Source: Sphingomonas endophytica (lineage in GTDB: Bacteria > Pseudomonadota > Alphaproteobacteria > Sphingomonadales > Sphingomonadaceae). From it: 64,000 nucleotides of DNA. The stretch's first letter is position 1. Every line of letters starts with the position of its first letter. The position numbers were made by a program, and so were the translations under genes. Shown here piece by piece: positions 9,412-17,586 of the stretch. The notes beneath the pieces were generated by a model. The model was not told where the DNA came from, did not search any database, and saw only the letters and a program-made list of their open reading frames with translations. The DNA is taken from NCBI RefSeq assembly GCF_014199415.1, contig NZ_JACIJN010000013.1, positions 1-64,000 on the forward strand, read 5' to 3'.

Positions 9412-9597
9412 TCACTCCTCGCTGGCCGTGTTCATTGACTTCCATGCCTCGAAGGCAGCCCAGAATTCGTGCGGCGTGGATGACCAGAAGCGTTCGGCCG
9501 GCCAGTGGAGCGCGGCCGCGGCGATGCCCGCTAGTCGGCGACGGGGATCTCGGGGATCGTCATCCCCGTCGCCTTGACTTCCCCCGAGGGCAGGCAC
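9412..9597 (-). CDS. Tail assembly chaperone, downstream frame (rcc01693-like, probably read by -1 frameshift)
   Basis: The useful part of this frame is the last 38 residues, beginning LAGIAAAALHWPAERFWSST and then HEFWAAFEAWKSMN. This is the short Trp-rich domain of GTA rcc01693/TAC_6-type tail chaperones. The only in-frame start is a GTG at 9597 with poor ribosome-binding context, and the frame overlaps the end of the gp10-like gene by 67 bases. The frame relation is exactly -1, so a G/T-type frameshift fusion is likely. The listed start is simply the first start-like codon of the open frame. The gene sits immediately before the tape measure, where such chaperones belong. Confidence 0.65.
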   Translation of the reverse strand: MPALGGSQGDGDDDPRDPRRRLAGIAAAALHWPAERFWSSTPHEFWAAFEAWKSMNTASEE

Positions 9598-9968
9598 CCG
9601 CCGGTGGCAGCGAGCCCCAGCACGATCGCGACCCGCGGCTGCACCACCAGCACGCCGACCGGGAAGAGCAGCTCGGCGATCGTGTCCTGGTTCGCCGCCT
9701 TCGCCGCGGTGACCATCGCGCGATCGGACGCCGAGGCATATTCGTCGAGCAGCTGCTCGCGCCCCCAGGCGCGGACCAGCTCGGTCACGACGATCGCCTG
9801 CACCTCCTGCGTGAGCGCGCCCTGCTCGGCGAGCTGGACGAGTTGAAGCAGTGGGAGGCCCGTCTTCTTCTCCATGGCGACGATCGCGGTGTACGACGGG
9901 CGGAGCACGAAGCGCTGCCCGTCGAGTTCCAGGTCGACCTCGCCGCGAAGCGCGTTCGCGTCGGCCAT
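9531..9968 (-). CDS. GTA-gp10-like phage tail protein/chaperone
   Basis: The protein is 145 aa. It starts at ATG 9968, two bases after the stop of the tail tube gene, and begins MADANALRGEVDLELDGQRF. The layout of a short beta-hairpin (VDLELDGQRFVLRPS) followed by a helical body (YTAIVAMEKKTGLPLLQLVQ) is that of the GTA-gp10/TAC_11 family (PF11836 type). That family lies between tail tube and tape measure in gene transfer agents and related siphophages. It probably acts with the overlapping downstream frame in tail assembly. No ambiguity about the start. Confidence 0.8.
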   Translation of the reverse strand: MADANALRGEVDLELDGQRFVLRPSYTAIVAMEKKTGLPLLQLVQLAEQGALTQEVQAIVVTELVRAWGREQLLDEYASASDRAMVTAAKAANQDTIAELLFPVGVLVVQPRVAIVLGLAATGGCLPSGEVKATGMTIPEIPVAD

Positions 9969-9970
9969 GC

Positions 9971-10408
9971 TCAGGCGAGCTTGTCGATCGTCGGCGCCGC
10001 AGCGGCCGAGAATTCGATCTTCGACTTGACCGCGTCGTTCTGGCCGAACTCGGTCGAGGCGATGTTGCCGTACACCGAGCCGGCGAAAACGGCGTCGGCC
10101 GCGACCGCGGTTTGTCCGTTCTTGCGAATCTGGATGTTGAACGGCGCCGCCGGCGTGGTGTTGCACAGCGTCTCGAGGCGGGTGTAGCCGCTCGCGTCGG
10201 GCAGGTTCGGGATCGTGTCGAGCGAGATCTTCAGCGACTTGAGCCCCGGCGCAGAGGTGCCGTAGCCGGACTCATCCTTGCTGGTCGTGTCGATCGAACC
10301 GGCGTCGCGGCTGATCGAGACGGTCTGCTGACCCTTCACCAGGCTGTAGGTGCCGGCCTGATCGCCTTCGACCCAGACCAGGTAATCGTTGCCGAGCTTC
10401 TTCGCCAT
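9971..10408 (-). CDS. Major tail tube protein (TP901-1 family)
   Basis: The 145-aa protein polymerises around the tape measure to form the tail tube. MAKKLGNDYLVWVEGDQAGT, then SISRDAGSIDTTSKDESGYG and PGLKSLKISLDTIP, are typical of TP901-1-like tail tube proteins (PF06199), which include the gp9 of gene transfer agents. The start is ATG 10,408, with GGGAG a few bases upstream. The ribosome-binding site directly follows a strong hairpin with a U run. High expression is expected of this gene. Confidence 0.9.
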   Translation of the reverse strand: MAKKLGNDYLVWVEGDQAGTYSLVKGQQTVSISRDAGSIDTTSKDESGYGTSAPGLKSLKISLDTIPNLPDASGYTRLETLCNTTPAAPFNIQIRKNGQTAVAADAVFAGSVYGNIASTEFGQNDAVKSKIEFSAAAAPTIDKLA

Positions 10409-10425
10409 CGTGCTTCTCCCATGCG

Positions 10426-10450
10426 AAAAGCCCCGCTGGCGCGGCGGGGC
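10426..10450 (-). terminator. GC hairpin with U tract in front of the tail tube gene
   Basis: On the minus strand a 7-bp stem GCCCCGC/GCGGGGC with a 7-base loop is followed by TTTT. It lies between DUF3168 and the tail tube gene, only about 18 bases before the tail tube start codon. It has the form of an intrinsic terminator, but because it sits directly in front of a start codon it may also act as a 5' stabilising or processing hairpin. A near-identical element precedes the capsid gene. Confidence 0.7.
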
Positions 10451-10474
10451 GGAGGTGGATCGGTTGGTGAGACC

Positions 10475-10864
10475 TCAGTCCTCGCGGAAGGCGAGGAGCG
10501 TCAGGATCGTGGTGCCGACATAGCCGGTGCCGTCCTCGGACAGCACCGCATCGCTGCTTTCCAGCGCGACGTGCAGGTTCCATTCGTCGACCCGGAAGGA
10601 TCGGCCGGCGAGAATGGCCTCGACCTGCTCCTGAAGATCGACGCACGGGGCGCGCTCGTCGCCCTCGGTGATGACGATCAGGGTCAGCGTGATCCGGCGA
10701 TCCGGATCGTCGGCCCCGGCGAATGGCGCGCTTTCGATATCGCCGATGATGACCAGCGGAGGCGGCGCGTCATCGGGCACGTCCTGAAACACCGCGGCCC
10801 CGTTGACGCCGGAATGGAGCTGCTCGAACGCGAGCAGCTCGGTCGCCGCCTTGGCGCTAGTCAT
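10475..10864 (-). CDS. DUF3168 tail terminator/completion protein
   Basis: The protein is 129 aa and overlaps the preceding HK97-gp10-type gene by 8 bases. ELLAFEQLHSGVNGAAVFQD, then PPPLVIIGDIESAPF and HVALESSDAVLSEDGTGYVG, match the DUF3168 pattern, whose members cap the tail and join it to the head completion proteins. Order (head closure, gp10, DUF3168, tail tube) is the standard one. The stop codon is followed by the hairpin in front of the tail tube gene. Confidence 0.85.
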   Translation of the reverse strand: MTSAKAATELLAFEQLHSGVNGAAVFQDVPDDAPPPLVIIGDIESAPFAGADDPDRRITLTLIVITEGDERAPCVDLQEQVEAILAGRSFRVDEWNLHVALESSDAVLSEDGTGYVGTTILTLLAFRED

Positions 10865-11312
10865 TGGCGACGCCTTGCGACAGGCGCGTCAGGATCCGGT
10901 TGAACAGCGGCCTCACCTCGCGGTTGATGCCGTCACGCAGGTCGGGATATTCGCCGCTGACGAAGTGATCACCGGGCAGCGCGCGGATCTTCATGCTGGC
11001 ACCGGCGCGGGGACCACGCGTGATCCGGACGGTCTGGGCCTTGCGGCCCTTGTCGAGCACGAAGCCGTAGAACAGTTTCGAGCGGCCGCGCTTGGTGCCC
11101 AGCAGGCCGACCTGAAGTCGCAGCGTCGTCGGCGACACGCGATATTTGATGCCCTGCTGAAGAGTGCCGGTCTTGTGCTTGGCGCGCGCCCGCATCGCGG
11201 CCTGCGCGCGACGACCGGCGCGACCGAACGCTTCGACCAGATCGCGGCGCGCCTCGTCTGGCAGCTGCTGGAGAATGCGGCGAAAGCGCTTGCCGCCCTT
11301 GAAGCCGCTCAT
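10857..11312 (-). CDS. HK97 gp10 family head-tail joining protein
   Basis: The protein is 151 aa. The start is ATG 11,312, which overlaps the stop of the upstream gene as ATGA; the frame is open further but has no reason to start earlier. The sequence begins MSGFKGGKRFRRILQQLPDE. KTGTLQQGIKYRV and YGFVLDKGRKAQTV are the signature segments of HK97 gp10 proteins (helical N-terminus, then KTGxL and a YxxxxEFG-like strand). It acts at the neck between portal/adaptor and tail terminator. Confidence 0.85.
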   Translation of the reverse strand: MSGFKGGKRFRRILQQLPDEARRDLVEAFGRAGRRAQAAMRARAKHKTGTLQQGIKYRVSPTTLRLQVGLLGTKRGRSKLFYGFVLDKGRKAQTVRITRGPRAGASMKIRALPGDHFVSGEYPDLRDGINREVRPLFNRILTRLSQGVAND

Positions 11313-11653
11313 TTGCCGTTCGCCCCGCTTTCGCAGGTCATGACCAGCCCGTCCCCGGCGTCGTTCGGCGCGACCGATTTGATGTCCATGACGATCGCGC
11401 CCCACCGCAGCCGGTGGTGGGTGGTGACATCGCGACGCATCCGGACCTCGACACGCCACAACTGCACTGGGCGCTCGATGCTCTGTCGCACCGCCTCATC
11501 CCCGCGCAGCGCAATGACGTCGGCCCACAGATCGGCGACCGCTTTCCACCCGTCCGAGCCGGGGCTCGGCATGCGGCCACCGCGACCATTTTCGATCGTG
11601 TCGGGCGCGAGCAGCGCCACCCGGAAGCGGAGACGACCGGCGGCGATCGTCAC
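11309..11653 (-). CDS. Phage head closure/head-tail adaptor protein (gp16/PF05521 type)
   Basis: The protein is 114 aa, starting at ATG 11,653 inside the stop of the connector gene (ATGA). The sequence shows GRLRFRVALLAPDTIENGRG near the N-terminus and WADVIALRGDEAVR in the middle, the usual G-x-L-R-x-R-V ... W-A-x-V pattern of SPP1 gp16-like head closure proteins. It seals the capsid after packaging and provides the docking face for the tail. Order in the operon supports the call. Confidence 0.85.
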   Translation of the reverse strand: MTIAAGRLRFRVALLAPDTIENGRGGRMPSPGSDGWKAVADLWADVIALRGDEAVRQSIERPVQLWRVEVRMRRDVTTHHRLRWGAIVMDIKSVAPNDAGDGLVMTCESGANGK

Positions 11654-11982
11654 GCGTCGTCTCCGCTATCCCAGCGCACCAGCGGTTCGAGCAACCAGCT
11701 GACGGTGAGCGGCACCTCGGCCGGCGCGCTCCGCGCATCGATGGTCGAACCCTCGCGATGCGCGTACCACGTCCCGACGATCAACAGGATGGCATGTCGG
11801 GCGGACGCCAGGTCATCCCCGGCGATCGTCGGCGCGGCGCCGACGATCGAGCGACGCGTGCGCAGCTCGACCGCGCGCCGCGCGGCGGTGATCAGGATTT
11901 CGAGGTAGCGGTCCTCGACCGTCTCGCTCGCATCGAGGCGCAGATGCGCCTTCACCTCGGCGAGCGTGACGGGCTCGGTCAC
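11650..11982 (-). CDS. Head-tail connector protein (gp6/YqbG-like)
   Basis: The 110-aa protein has a GTG start at 11,982 overlapping the previous stop as GTGA. The long open frame upstream is antisense shadow. VTEPVTLAEVKAHLRLDAS followed by YLEILITAARRAVELRTRRS is the hallmark of HK97 gp6/PF05135-type adaptors (LxExKxHLR, then a helical (D/E)xxLxxxIxxA). The adaptor binds the portal ring. All four genes from here to DUF3168 overlap by 4-8 bases and are probably translated together. Confidence 0.88.
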   Translation of the reverse strand: MTEPVTLAEVKAHLRLDASETVEDRYLEILITAARRAVELRTRRSIVGAAPTIAGDDLASARHAILLIVGTWYAHREGSTIDARSAPAEVPLTVSWLLEPLVRWDSGDDA

Positions 11983-12275
11983 GCGGCGAGGCTTCTGGCG
12001 AAGGCGACGGCCTCGGGATGGTCGTCGGCCCAGCCGGCCTCGCGGCCGGCGCGCATTTCGGCCGGCGTGAGCAGCGCGACATCGTTGGGGCGCCATGCGG
12101 CCTGATCGAGCAGGATCCGCGCCTCGATCGTGCCGATCGCCTCGCTGTCGGGTTCGTCGGGCTCGTTGCTGGCGGCGGCCTCGATGTCGGCGCTGGCGGT
12201 GTCGGGCGTGGTGCCGGTCGTCGCGTCGGCGTTCGTGGCGTCGGACGTGTTGGCCGGAACGGGGGTGCGGGCCAT
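11979..12275 (-). CDS. Hypothetical phage protein between capsid and connector
   Basis: The protein is 98 aa. The first 45 residues are low-complexity, rich in Thr, Ala, Asp and Pro. The second half is better structured, with EARILLDQAAWRPNDVALLT and EAGWADDHPEAVAFARSL. It is coupled by GTGA to the connector gene. Small proteins at this site in HK97-type phages are often head decoration or assembly factors, but no family is recognised, so no function is claimed. Confidence 0.7.
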   Translation of the reverse strand: MARTPVPANTSDATNADATTGTTPDTASADIEAAASNEPDEPDSEAIGTIEARILLDQAAWRPNDVALLTPAEMRAGREAGWADDHPEAVAFARSLAA

Positions 12276-12338
12276 GCGGGCCTCCTTCGGTCAGGGGGAA
12301 ACGGGGCCGGAGCGGCGATCCGCCCCGGCCTGCGTCGA

Positions 12339-13598
12339 TCACGAGGCGGAGTGCTGCATCGCCTTGATCGGCGCGCCGGCCGAGATGATGCGACCATCGT
12401 GGCGCGAGAAGGCGAGGAAGCCGACCTGACCCTTGGTGGCGAAGGCGCTGTCGTCGAAGCGGAACAGCGTCACCTGCATCGCGTCGCGGATCATGTATTG
12501 CGACAGGTCGCCGAACAGCACCGATTTGGCGTTGGCGGCCATCGTCGGCATCTGCTGGTTGATCGTGTAGCGATAGCCGTTGATCGTGTCGGGATCCTTG
12601 GCGTTGAACCCCGGCTTCCAGAGGTAATTGCCGTTCCCGTCCTTCAGCTTCTTCGCGTAGCGGAGCGTGTTGTCGTGGAACATGTAGCCGACGCCCGGCA
12701 TCCGCCGGTACGCCGGGTCGACCGAATGTTCGAGGTCGATCAGCGCGTCGGGCGCGAAGCTCGTCGAGCTGCCGGTCGTCAGCGCGGCGCCGACCGGGGC
12801 GGCGGTGACGACGCCCTGCGGCTGCCCGACGCCGCTGCCCGTCGTGAACAGCCGGTTGGTGATCCGCGCGATCCGCGTCGCCAGCGCGCGGCGCGTGAAC
12901 GCCTCCATGTCGATCCCCGGCCCCTGATCCTGCAACAGCTCGATCGGGATCGCGACGATCTTCGAGCTGAACTTGTAGGCACCGATGCCGGTCGTGCCGA
13001 ACTGGAAGTCGCCGGCGCTCGCCGCCTGGCTCTCGGGCACCAGCTCGCCCTCGACCGCGGTCTCGTCGACGGTCGGCCACGGAATGGTGTTGCCGCCGGC
13101 GGTCGACAGCACCGTCGCGACGTCGCGCATCCCGCCGAATTGCGCCAGCGCCTCGAGCAGCTGCCCGCCCCAGCCGGTCGGGACGAGATAGCCGCCCTGC
13201 GCGCCGTTGGACTGCTGGCCCGACTGCGCGGCGCGGATCGTCGCCTCGCGCAGGAAGGTCTGATCCTCGGCGCTGATCCCGCCCATGCCGAACAGCATGA
13301 AGTTGCGGAACGCCGCGGCGTGGCGATCCTGAAATTCGCGCTGCTCCGGGGTCAGCTGCGAGCGGATCCGCTCGCCCGCCTCGCGATCGCGCTCCAGATC
13401 GGCGCTGTCGCCGTCGATCCGCGCCTGACGCTCGGCGCGCGTGATCTGCGCATCGATGCGGTCGATCTCCTCGTAGAGCGCGTCGATCTGCGTCTCGACC
13501 TCCTTGGTGAAGGCGTCGCCGGTCTTGGTGTCGAGCAGGTTGCGGGCCTCGCGCGCCTTTTCGGCACGCTGTTCCCGGAGCGCCTTGATGTTCAGCAT
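12339..13598 (-). CDS. Major capsid protein, HK97 fold
   Basis: The 419-aa protein starts at ATG 13,598; a longer open frame has no ribosome-binding support. Residues 1-115 (MLNIKALREQRAEKAREARN) form the acidic/basic coiled-coil delta domain that acts as scaffold and is removed by the phage protease. GGYLVPTGWGGQLLEAL, near residue 147, begins the mature capsid fold. GNTIPWPTVDETA and IARITNRLFTTGSGVGQPQG are standard HK97 capsid motifs. The cleavage site probably lies between residues 115 and 145. The gene is preceded by a strong hairpin and the ribosome-binding site GAGGAA. Confidence 0.95.
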   Translation of the reverse strand: MLNIKALREQRAEKAREARNLLDTKTGDAFTKEVETQIDALYEEIDRIDAQITRAERQARIDGDSADLERDREAGERIRSQLTPEQREFQDRHAAAFRNFMLFGMGGISAEDQTFLREATIRAAQSGQQSNGAQGGYLVPTGWGGQLLEALAQFGGMRDVATVLSTAGGNTIPWPTVDETAVEGELVPESQAASAGDFQFGTTGIGAYKFSSKIVAIPIELLQDQGPGIDMEAFTRRALATRIARITNRLFTTGSGVGQPQGVVTAAPVGAALTTGSSTSFAPDALIDLEHSVDPAYRRMPGVGYMFHDNTLRYAKKLKDGNGNYLWKPGFNAKDPDTINGYRYTINQQMPTMAANAKSVLFGDLSQYMIRDAMQVTLFRFDDSAFATKGQVGFLAFSRHDGRIISAGAPIKAMQHSAS

Positions 13599-13614
13599 AG
13601 GGTCGTTCCTCACG

Positions 13615-13639
13615 AAAAAGCCCCGCACGATGGCGGGGC
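13615..13639 (-). terminator. GC hairpin with U tract in front of the capsid gene
   Basis: On the minus strand, GCCCCGC and GCGGGGC form a 7-bp stem with a 6-base loop, followed by TTTTT. It lies between the protease stop and the capsid start. The ribosome-binding site GAGGAA follows within about 10 bases. As drawn it is a standard Rho-independent terminator, but its place inside the structural operon means readthrough, antitermination or an mRNA-stabilising role must be assumed. Stem sequence is the same as that at 10,426. Confidence 0.72.
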
Positions 13640-13683
13640 CGACAGGGGCGTCCGGGCGGGACCGGCGCGGGGAAGAGCGGCCG

Positions 13684-14400
13684 TCAGGCGGCCGTGCGCT
13701 CGTAGAGCGACAGGCGGGCGAGCGAGCGCGCGCGGGCACTCTCGTCGATCGCCGGCGGCGCCTCGGTCAGCGCCTTTGGTGCCTTGTCGTAGACGCCGAG
13801 GTTGAAGGCGCGCGCACTGGCCTTGGTCGCGGTCGTCGGCATGATCCGGTCGCAGAAGCCGGCATCGACCGCCTCCTGCGCGCCGAACCACGTCTCCGCC
13901 TTCATCCAGGCGACGATCTCGTCGGCCGACTTGCCGGACTTGCCGGCATAGGCGTCGACGATCGCGCTATCGACCTTGTCGAGCAGGTCCGCGGCGTCGC
14001 GCAGGTCGTCGGCGTTGCCCATCATCCACGTCCAGCCCTTGTGGATCATGTAGAACCCGCCTTCGGCGATCTCGACCTCGCTGGCGGCGAGCGCCAGCAC
14101 CGACGCCGCCGAGGCGGCAAGGCCGTCGATCCTTGCGGTGACGGTGGCGCTGTGCCCGACGAGCTGCGCCATCATCGCGCGGCCTTCGAACACGTCGCCG
14201 CCCGGGCTGTTGATGCGCAGCGTGATGTTGGGGGCGGTGATCCCGGCAAGCGTCTTGGCCAGATCGGCGGCCGACACGCCCCAGTAGCGGTCGATGACAT
14301 CGTAGACGTAGATCGTCGCGGTATCGTTGGACACGTCGGCGCGGATGCCCTGACCCTTGCCCTGGTTCGCCTGCGCGAGGTTGAACAGCTTACGATGCAT
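13684..14400 (-). CDS. Head maturation protease, ClpP-like (S14/S49 type)
   Basis: The protein is 238 aa from ATG 14,400. It cleaves the capsid delta domain during procapsid maturation. The ClpP fold is clear: LRINSPGGDVFEGRAMMAQL, then DGLAASAASVLALA with the nucleophile Ser97, and GFYMIHKGWTWMMG with His120. AETWFGAQEAVDAGFCDRI is the typical end of the fold with the acidic triad region nearby. Order portal-protease-capsid is standard for HK97-type phages. It overlaps the portal gene by 11 bases. Confidence 0.93.
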   Translation of the reverse strand: MHRKLFNLAQANQGKGQGIRADVSNDTATIYVYDVIDRYWGVSAADLAKTLAGITAPNITLRINSPGGDVFEGRAMMAQLVGHSATVTARIDGLAASAASVLALAASEVEIAEGGFYMIHKGWTWMMGNADDLRDAADLLDKVDSAIVDAYAGKSGKSADEIVAWMKAETWFGAQEAVDAGFCDRIMPTTATKASARAFNLGVYDKAPKALTEAPPAIDESARARSLARLSLYERTAA

Positions 14401-15733
14401 TCGCGGTGTCCTTGTCGTCGGCGAGCGCCGCATCCAGCGCCGGGTCGACCGGAGGTGCCGCGGCGGTTGCGCTGTCGGAGGGGGAATAGACGTCGTCGCC
14501 GCCCGGCCCGTTCTTCGGGGGCAGGTTGACCTTGCGGCGCGCCTCGTTCTGGCTGAGCCAGCCGGGCAGCTGGTTGCCGCCGAGCCCGGCGCGCAGGTAG
14601 GCGGCGATCGCCTTGCTGTCCCCCGAGAGCAGGAAATCGTCGTCCCACCACACGAAGAATTCGGGCGTCCGCGCACCGACGACCGGGAACAGCTTGCGGG
14701 TCCATTCGCCCGCGATCCGCACCTTGTGCGGCATCACCGTCCAGCGATCGAAGCCGATCGACTGCTGCTCGACCCCGGTGCCGAAATTGGAGGTGTTGGC
14801 GACCTCGCCCGCCATGTTCGGCGGCACGCCGAAGATCCGGCACACGTCGACCACCGAATATTGCAGCAGCTCGAGGAGCTGCGCGTCCTTGGCGGTGACC
14901 GCAACCCGCTTCCACTCCGCGCCATGTTCGAGGAGCAGCGGATTGTGCGCGTTCGCAACGCCGCGCGCCTTGTTGCGCAGATATTCCTTGAAGTCCCGCC
15001 GCTGGTCCCCGCTGACCGCTTCCTTGAACTGGAAATAGTCGTTGGTCATCAGCCCGCGCTCGAACTGGCCGGCCTCATAGTCGCGTGTCGCGAGGCTGAT
15101 CCCGATCGACTGCGCGTGGTGCGAGATCGGCGACAACGCGCGGATCCCGTCGGGCGACAGGCCCGGCCCCTTGAAGTGGAGGACGTAGCTGGCGTGGTGA
15201 TCCTCGGTCGACCCGTCCTCGTTGGTGAACCGGTACCAGATGTCGCGATTGAGCGAGCGGAAGGGCAGCACCTGCCACGGAAAGTAGAAGTCGACCGCGG
15301 TCATCGTGCCGTTGCGCGCCTGGCGGATCAGGCCGTAGCCGTTCCCGCGCAGCAACATCTGCACCGCGCTGTTCTCGACAAAGACCGCACCGGTCATCTC
15401 GGCATTGGGCTCGCGGTTCAGGAACCGGTCCATCGGGTGGCCGTGGACGCGGATGAAGTCGCCCTTCGGCGTCGAGCGGTAGACGCCCAGCTCCTGCGTC
15501 ATCAGCGCGCCCGAGATCAGCGTCACGCAGCGCCAGACCGCGGTGCTGCGCATCGCCGTCTCGGGCGTCACGACCATCCCGGCCGCGCGCTGGCCGCCCC
15601 CGAACCATTCGACCATGTCGACCGGGTCGCCGCCGGTGATCACCGCCGTGCTGCTGGCGGCGTTGACCGTGCCGTTGCGGCGCGCCTCGGCCGCGGCGGC
15701 GCGGGGCGACAGGGTGTAACCTGCTACGCTCAT
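14390..15733 (-). CDS. Phage portal protein, HK97 family
   Basis: The 447-aa protein starts at ATG 15,733, overlapping the terminase stop as ATGA. TAVWRCVTLISGALMTQELG, then MTGAVFVENSAVQMLLRGNG, HFKGPGLSPDGIRALSPISH and FGVPPNMAGEVANTSNFGTG, match HK97-type portals (PF04860). The C-terminal 50 residues are Pro/Ala/Asp-rich and variable, as usual. It forms the dodecameric DNA gate at one capsid vertex and binds the large terminase encoded directly upstream. Confidence 0.95.
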   Translation of the reverse strand: MSVAGYTLSPRAAAAEARRNGTVNAASSTAVITGGDPVDMVEWFGGGQRAAGMVVTPETAMRSTAVWRCVTLISGALMTQELGVYRSTPKGDFIRVHGHPMDRFLNREPNAEMTGAVFVENSAVQMLLRGNGYGLIRQARNGTMTAVDFYFPWQVLPFRSLNRDIWYRFTNEDGSTEDHHASYVLHFKGPGLSPDGIRALSPISHHAQSIGISLATRDYEAGQFERGLMTNDYFQFKEAVSGDQRRDFKEYLRNKARGVANAHNPLLLEHGAEWKRVAVTAKDAQLLELLQYSVVDVCRIFGVPPNMAGEVANTSNFGTGVEQQSIGFDRWTVMPHKVRIAGEWTRKLFPVVGARTPEFFVWWDDDFLLSGDSKAIAAYLRAGLGGNQLPGWLSQNEARRKVNLPPKNGPGGDDVYSPSDSATAAAPPVDPALDAALADDKDTANAS

Positions 15734-17586
15734 GCGGCCTCCTCGGCGTCGGAGTCGTCGCTTTCGAGATCGACGAAATAGGAACCGGTGTAGCGATCGG
15801 CTTCCAGCTCGGCGCCGTCCGCCGCGCCTGCGCCCATCGCGCCGGTGACGATCCCGTCGATGCGGCCGCGTGAGCGCTTCTTGTTGAACGCCCGGTTCCT
15901 GAGCCCGTCGGTGTCGAACGCCGCGTTCGACGCGCACATGTAGGTGACCGGGGATTGGTCGATGACGATCGTGCCGTTGAGGATCCGGTCCTCGAACCGC
16001 TCGATCGAGCGCGGCATGCAATATTGCCTGTCCTCGAACACGACGCGGGTGCCCTGCGCGTGGCGGACCAGCTTCAGCCCGGTGCCCGCCGGCTTGTCCG
16101 GCCCCTCGTAGACCCACACAGGCAGCCCGACGAGCTTGCACGCCTCGAGAAAGTCGGCGAACTGCGCCGGGTCGAACACCAGCTCCTGGACGTTCTGCCC
16201 GGCGGCCAGCTCGGCGACGCGCGCGGCCGGGAAGGTCTTCTCGATCGTCGGCCCGTCGACCGCGGTCAGATATCCCGCCTCGACCCAGTCCTGATACGGT
16301 GCCTGGTCGGCGGTGGCCCGGTCGTCGAGCCCTTCGCTGGTCGTCCAGTACCAGGTCTTCTGCCACAGCACCCCGGCACCGTCCCGCCACGTGCAGGTGA
16401 GCGCCGTGAGATCGTTCTTCTGGCTGAGATCGAGGCTCAGCCAGCACGGGCAGCCCTTGAGCGCCGCCATGATCTCCGCGTCGACCGGCTGGAGCACCGC
16501 CGCCCATTTGTCCTCGCGGATCCAGAAGTCGGCCGCGCCGGTCGCGATCCCGAAATAGAGCCGCTTGACCGACGCCGCGGTCGACAGCCGCGTCTGCGCA
16601 GTCGCCACCTCCTCGCGCAGGTTCTGGATCGGATAGGTGATCCCGAGCGCGGGCAGCGCCTTCGGCCAGCATGTCTCGTCGGTGAAGACCGTGTCGTGAT
16701 CGCGCTTGTCGACCCGCGCGACGAACGCGAATTGCGTGTCGTCCTTCACGTCGCCCTTCGCGATCGCGATCGCGGTGTTCGAGTAGGACGTGCCGACCAG
16801 CTGCGACGTCGCCGGCGTGTTGGTCCCCATCACCATCATCGCGCTGCCCGCGACCTTGGTGATCGCGCGCCGCCAGATCTCGATCTGCGCGTCGGTGGTG
16901 AACTCGTGGATCTCGTCGGCCAGCACCATCCGCGGCCGCGGCCCCGATTGCGCGGTGCCGCCAGCGAGCGGGAGGAAGAACGACTGCGAGCCGGGATGCT
17001 CGATCTTCCAGACGTTGTCGCCTTCGCCGCGCAGCAGGACGTGACCCTGGCTCTCGAGCGTCTCGTCCTCGTCGTAGCCCGGGATCTGCGCGCGGCACAT
17101 TGCGAACGCGTCCTTGAAGAGCACGTTCGCGGTCTGCTTGTTGGCGGCGATCGAGTAGATCTGCGCGCGCGGAAACCCGCACCAGCCGAGCGCATAAAGC
17201 CCGAGCCCCGCCATCATCGGCGACTTGGCCTGACCCTTTCCCGTCTCGACAAACGCGTTGCGGAAGCGCCATCGCCCGTCCGCGTTGACCCAGCCCATCA
17301 GCGACCCGACGCAGAAGGTCTGGTACGGGAGCAGGTGGAACGGCTTGCCCGCGGCCGGGCCGTCGGTGATCGTGAACACCGACGGGAAGAAGTCGAGCGC
17401 GCGCTGCGCCAGCTTCGGTCGCCAGAAGTAACCGCGCCGTTCGGCGTCGCGCAGGTCGCGCAGGTGCCGCTCGGCGGCGTGGCGGACCAGATCCCCGGTG
17501 ACGAAGTCGCCGCGGACCGCCGCCTGCGCCCAGGCGGTGGCCGGGTCGACCGACCGCGCGCTACCCTTGCGGGCCGAGGAACGCAT
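15730..17586 (-). CDS. Terminase large subunit
   Basis: The 618-aa DNA-packaging motor carries the ATPase (N-terminal half) and the headful/cos nuclease (C-terminal half). The Walker A-like loop is in FVETGKGQAKSPMMAG (residues about 112-127) and Walker B is RMVLADEIHEF with Asp-Glu at 224-225. MMVMGTNTPATSQLVG contributes the coupling region. SLDLSQKNDLTALTCTW carries the first nuclease Asp and LVFDPAQFADFLEA a later one. This is the Terminase_1 (PF03354) arrangement. The start at 17,586 overlaps the small subunit by 26 bases. Confidence 0.95.
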   Translation of the reverse strand: MRSSARKGSARSVDPATAWAQAAVRGDFVTGDLVRHAAERHLRDLRDAERRGYFWRPKLAQRALDFFPSVFTITDGPAAGKPFHLLPYQTFCVGSLMGWVNADGRWRFRNAFVETGKGQAKSPMMAGLGLYALGWCGFPRAQIYSIAANKQTANVLFKDAFAMCRAQIPGYDEDETLESQGHVLLRGEGDNVWKIEHPGSQSFFLPLAGGTAQSGPRPRMVLADEIHEFTTDAQIEIWRRAITKVAGSAMMVMGTNTPATSQLVGTSYSNTAIAIAKGDVKDDTQFAFVARVDKRDHDTVFTDETCWPKALPALGITYPIQNLREEVATAQTRLSTAASVKRLYFGIATGAADFWIREDKWAAVLQPVDAEIMAALKGCPCWLSLDLSQKNDLTALTCTWRDGAGVLWQKTWYWTTSEGLDDRATADQAPYQDWVEAGYLTAVDGPTIEKTFPAARVAELAAGQNVQELVFDPAQFADFLEACKLVGLPVWVYEGPDKPAGTGLKLVRHAQGTRVVFEDRQYCMPRSIERFEDRILNGTIVIDQSPVTYMCASNAAFDTDGLRNRAFNKKRSRGRIDGIVTGAMGAGAADGAELEADRYTGSYFVDLESDDSDAEEAA

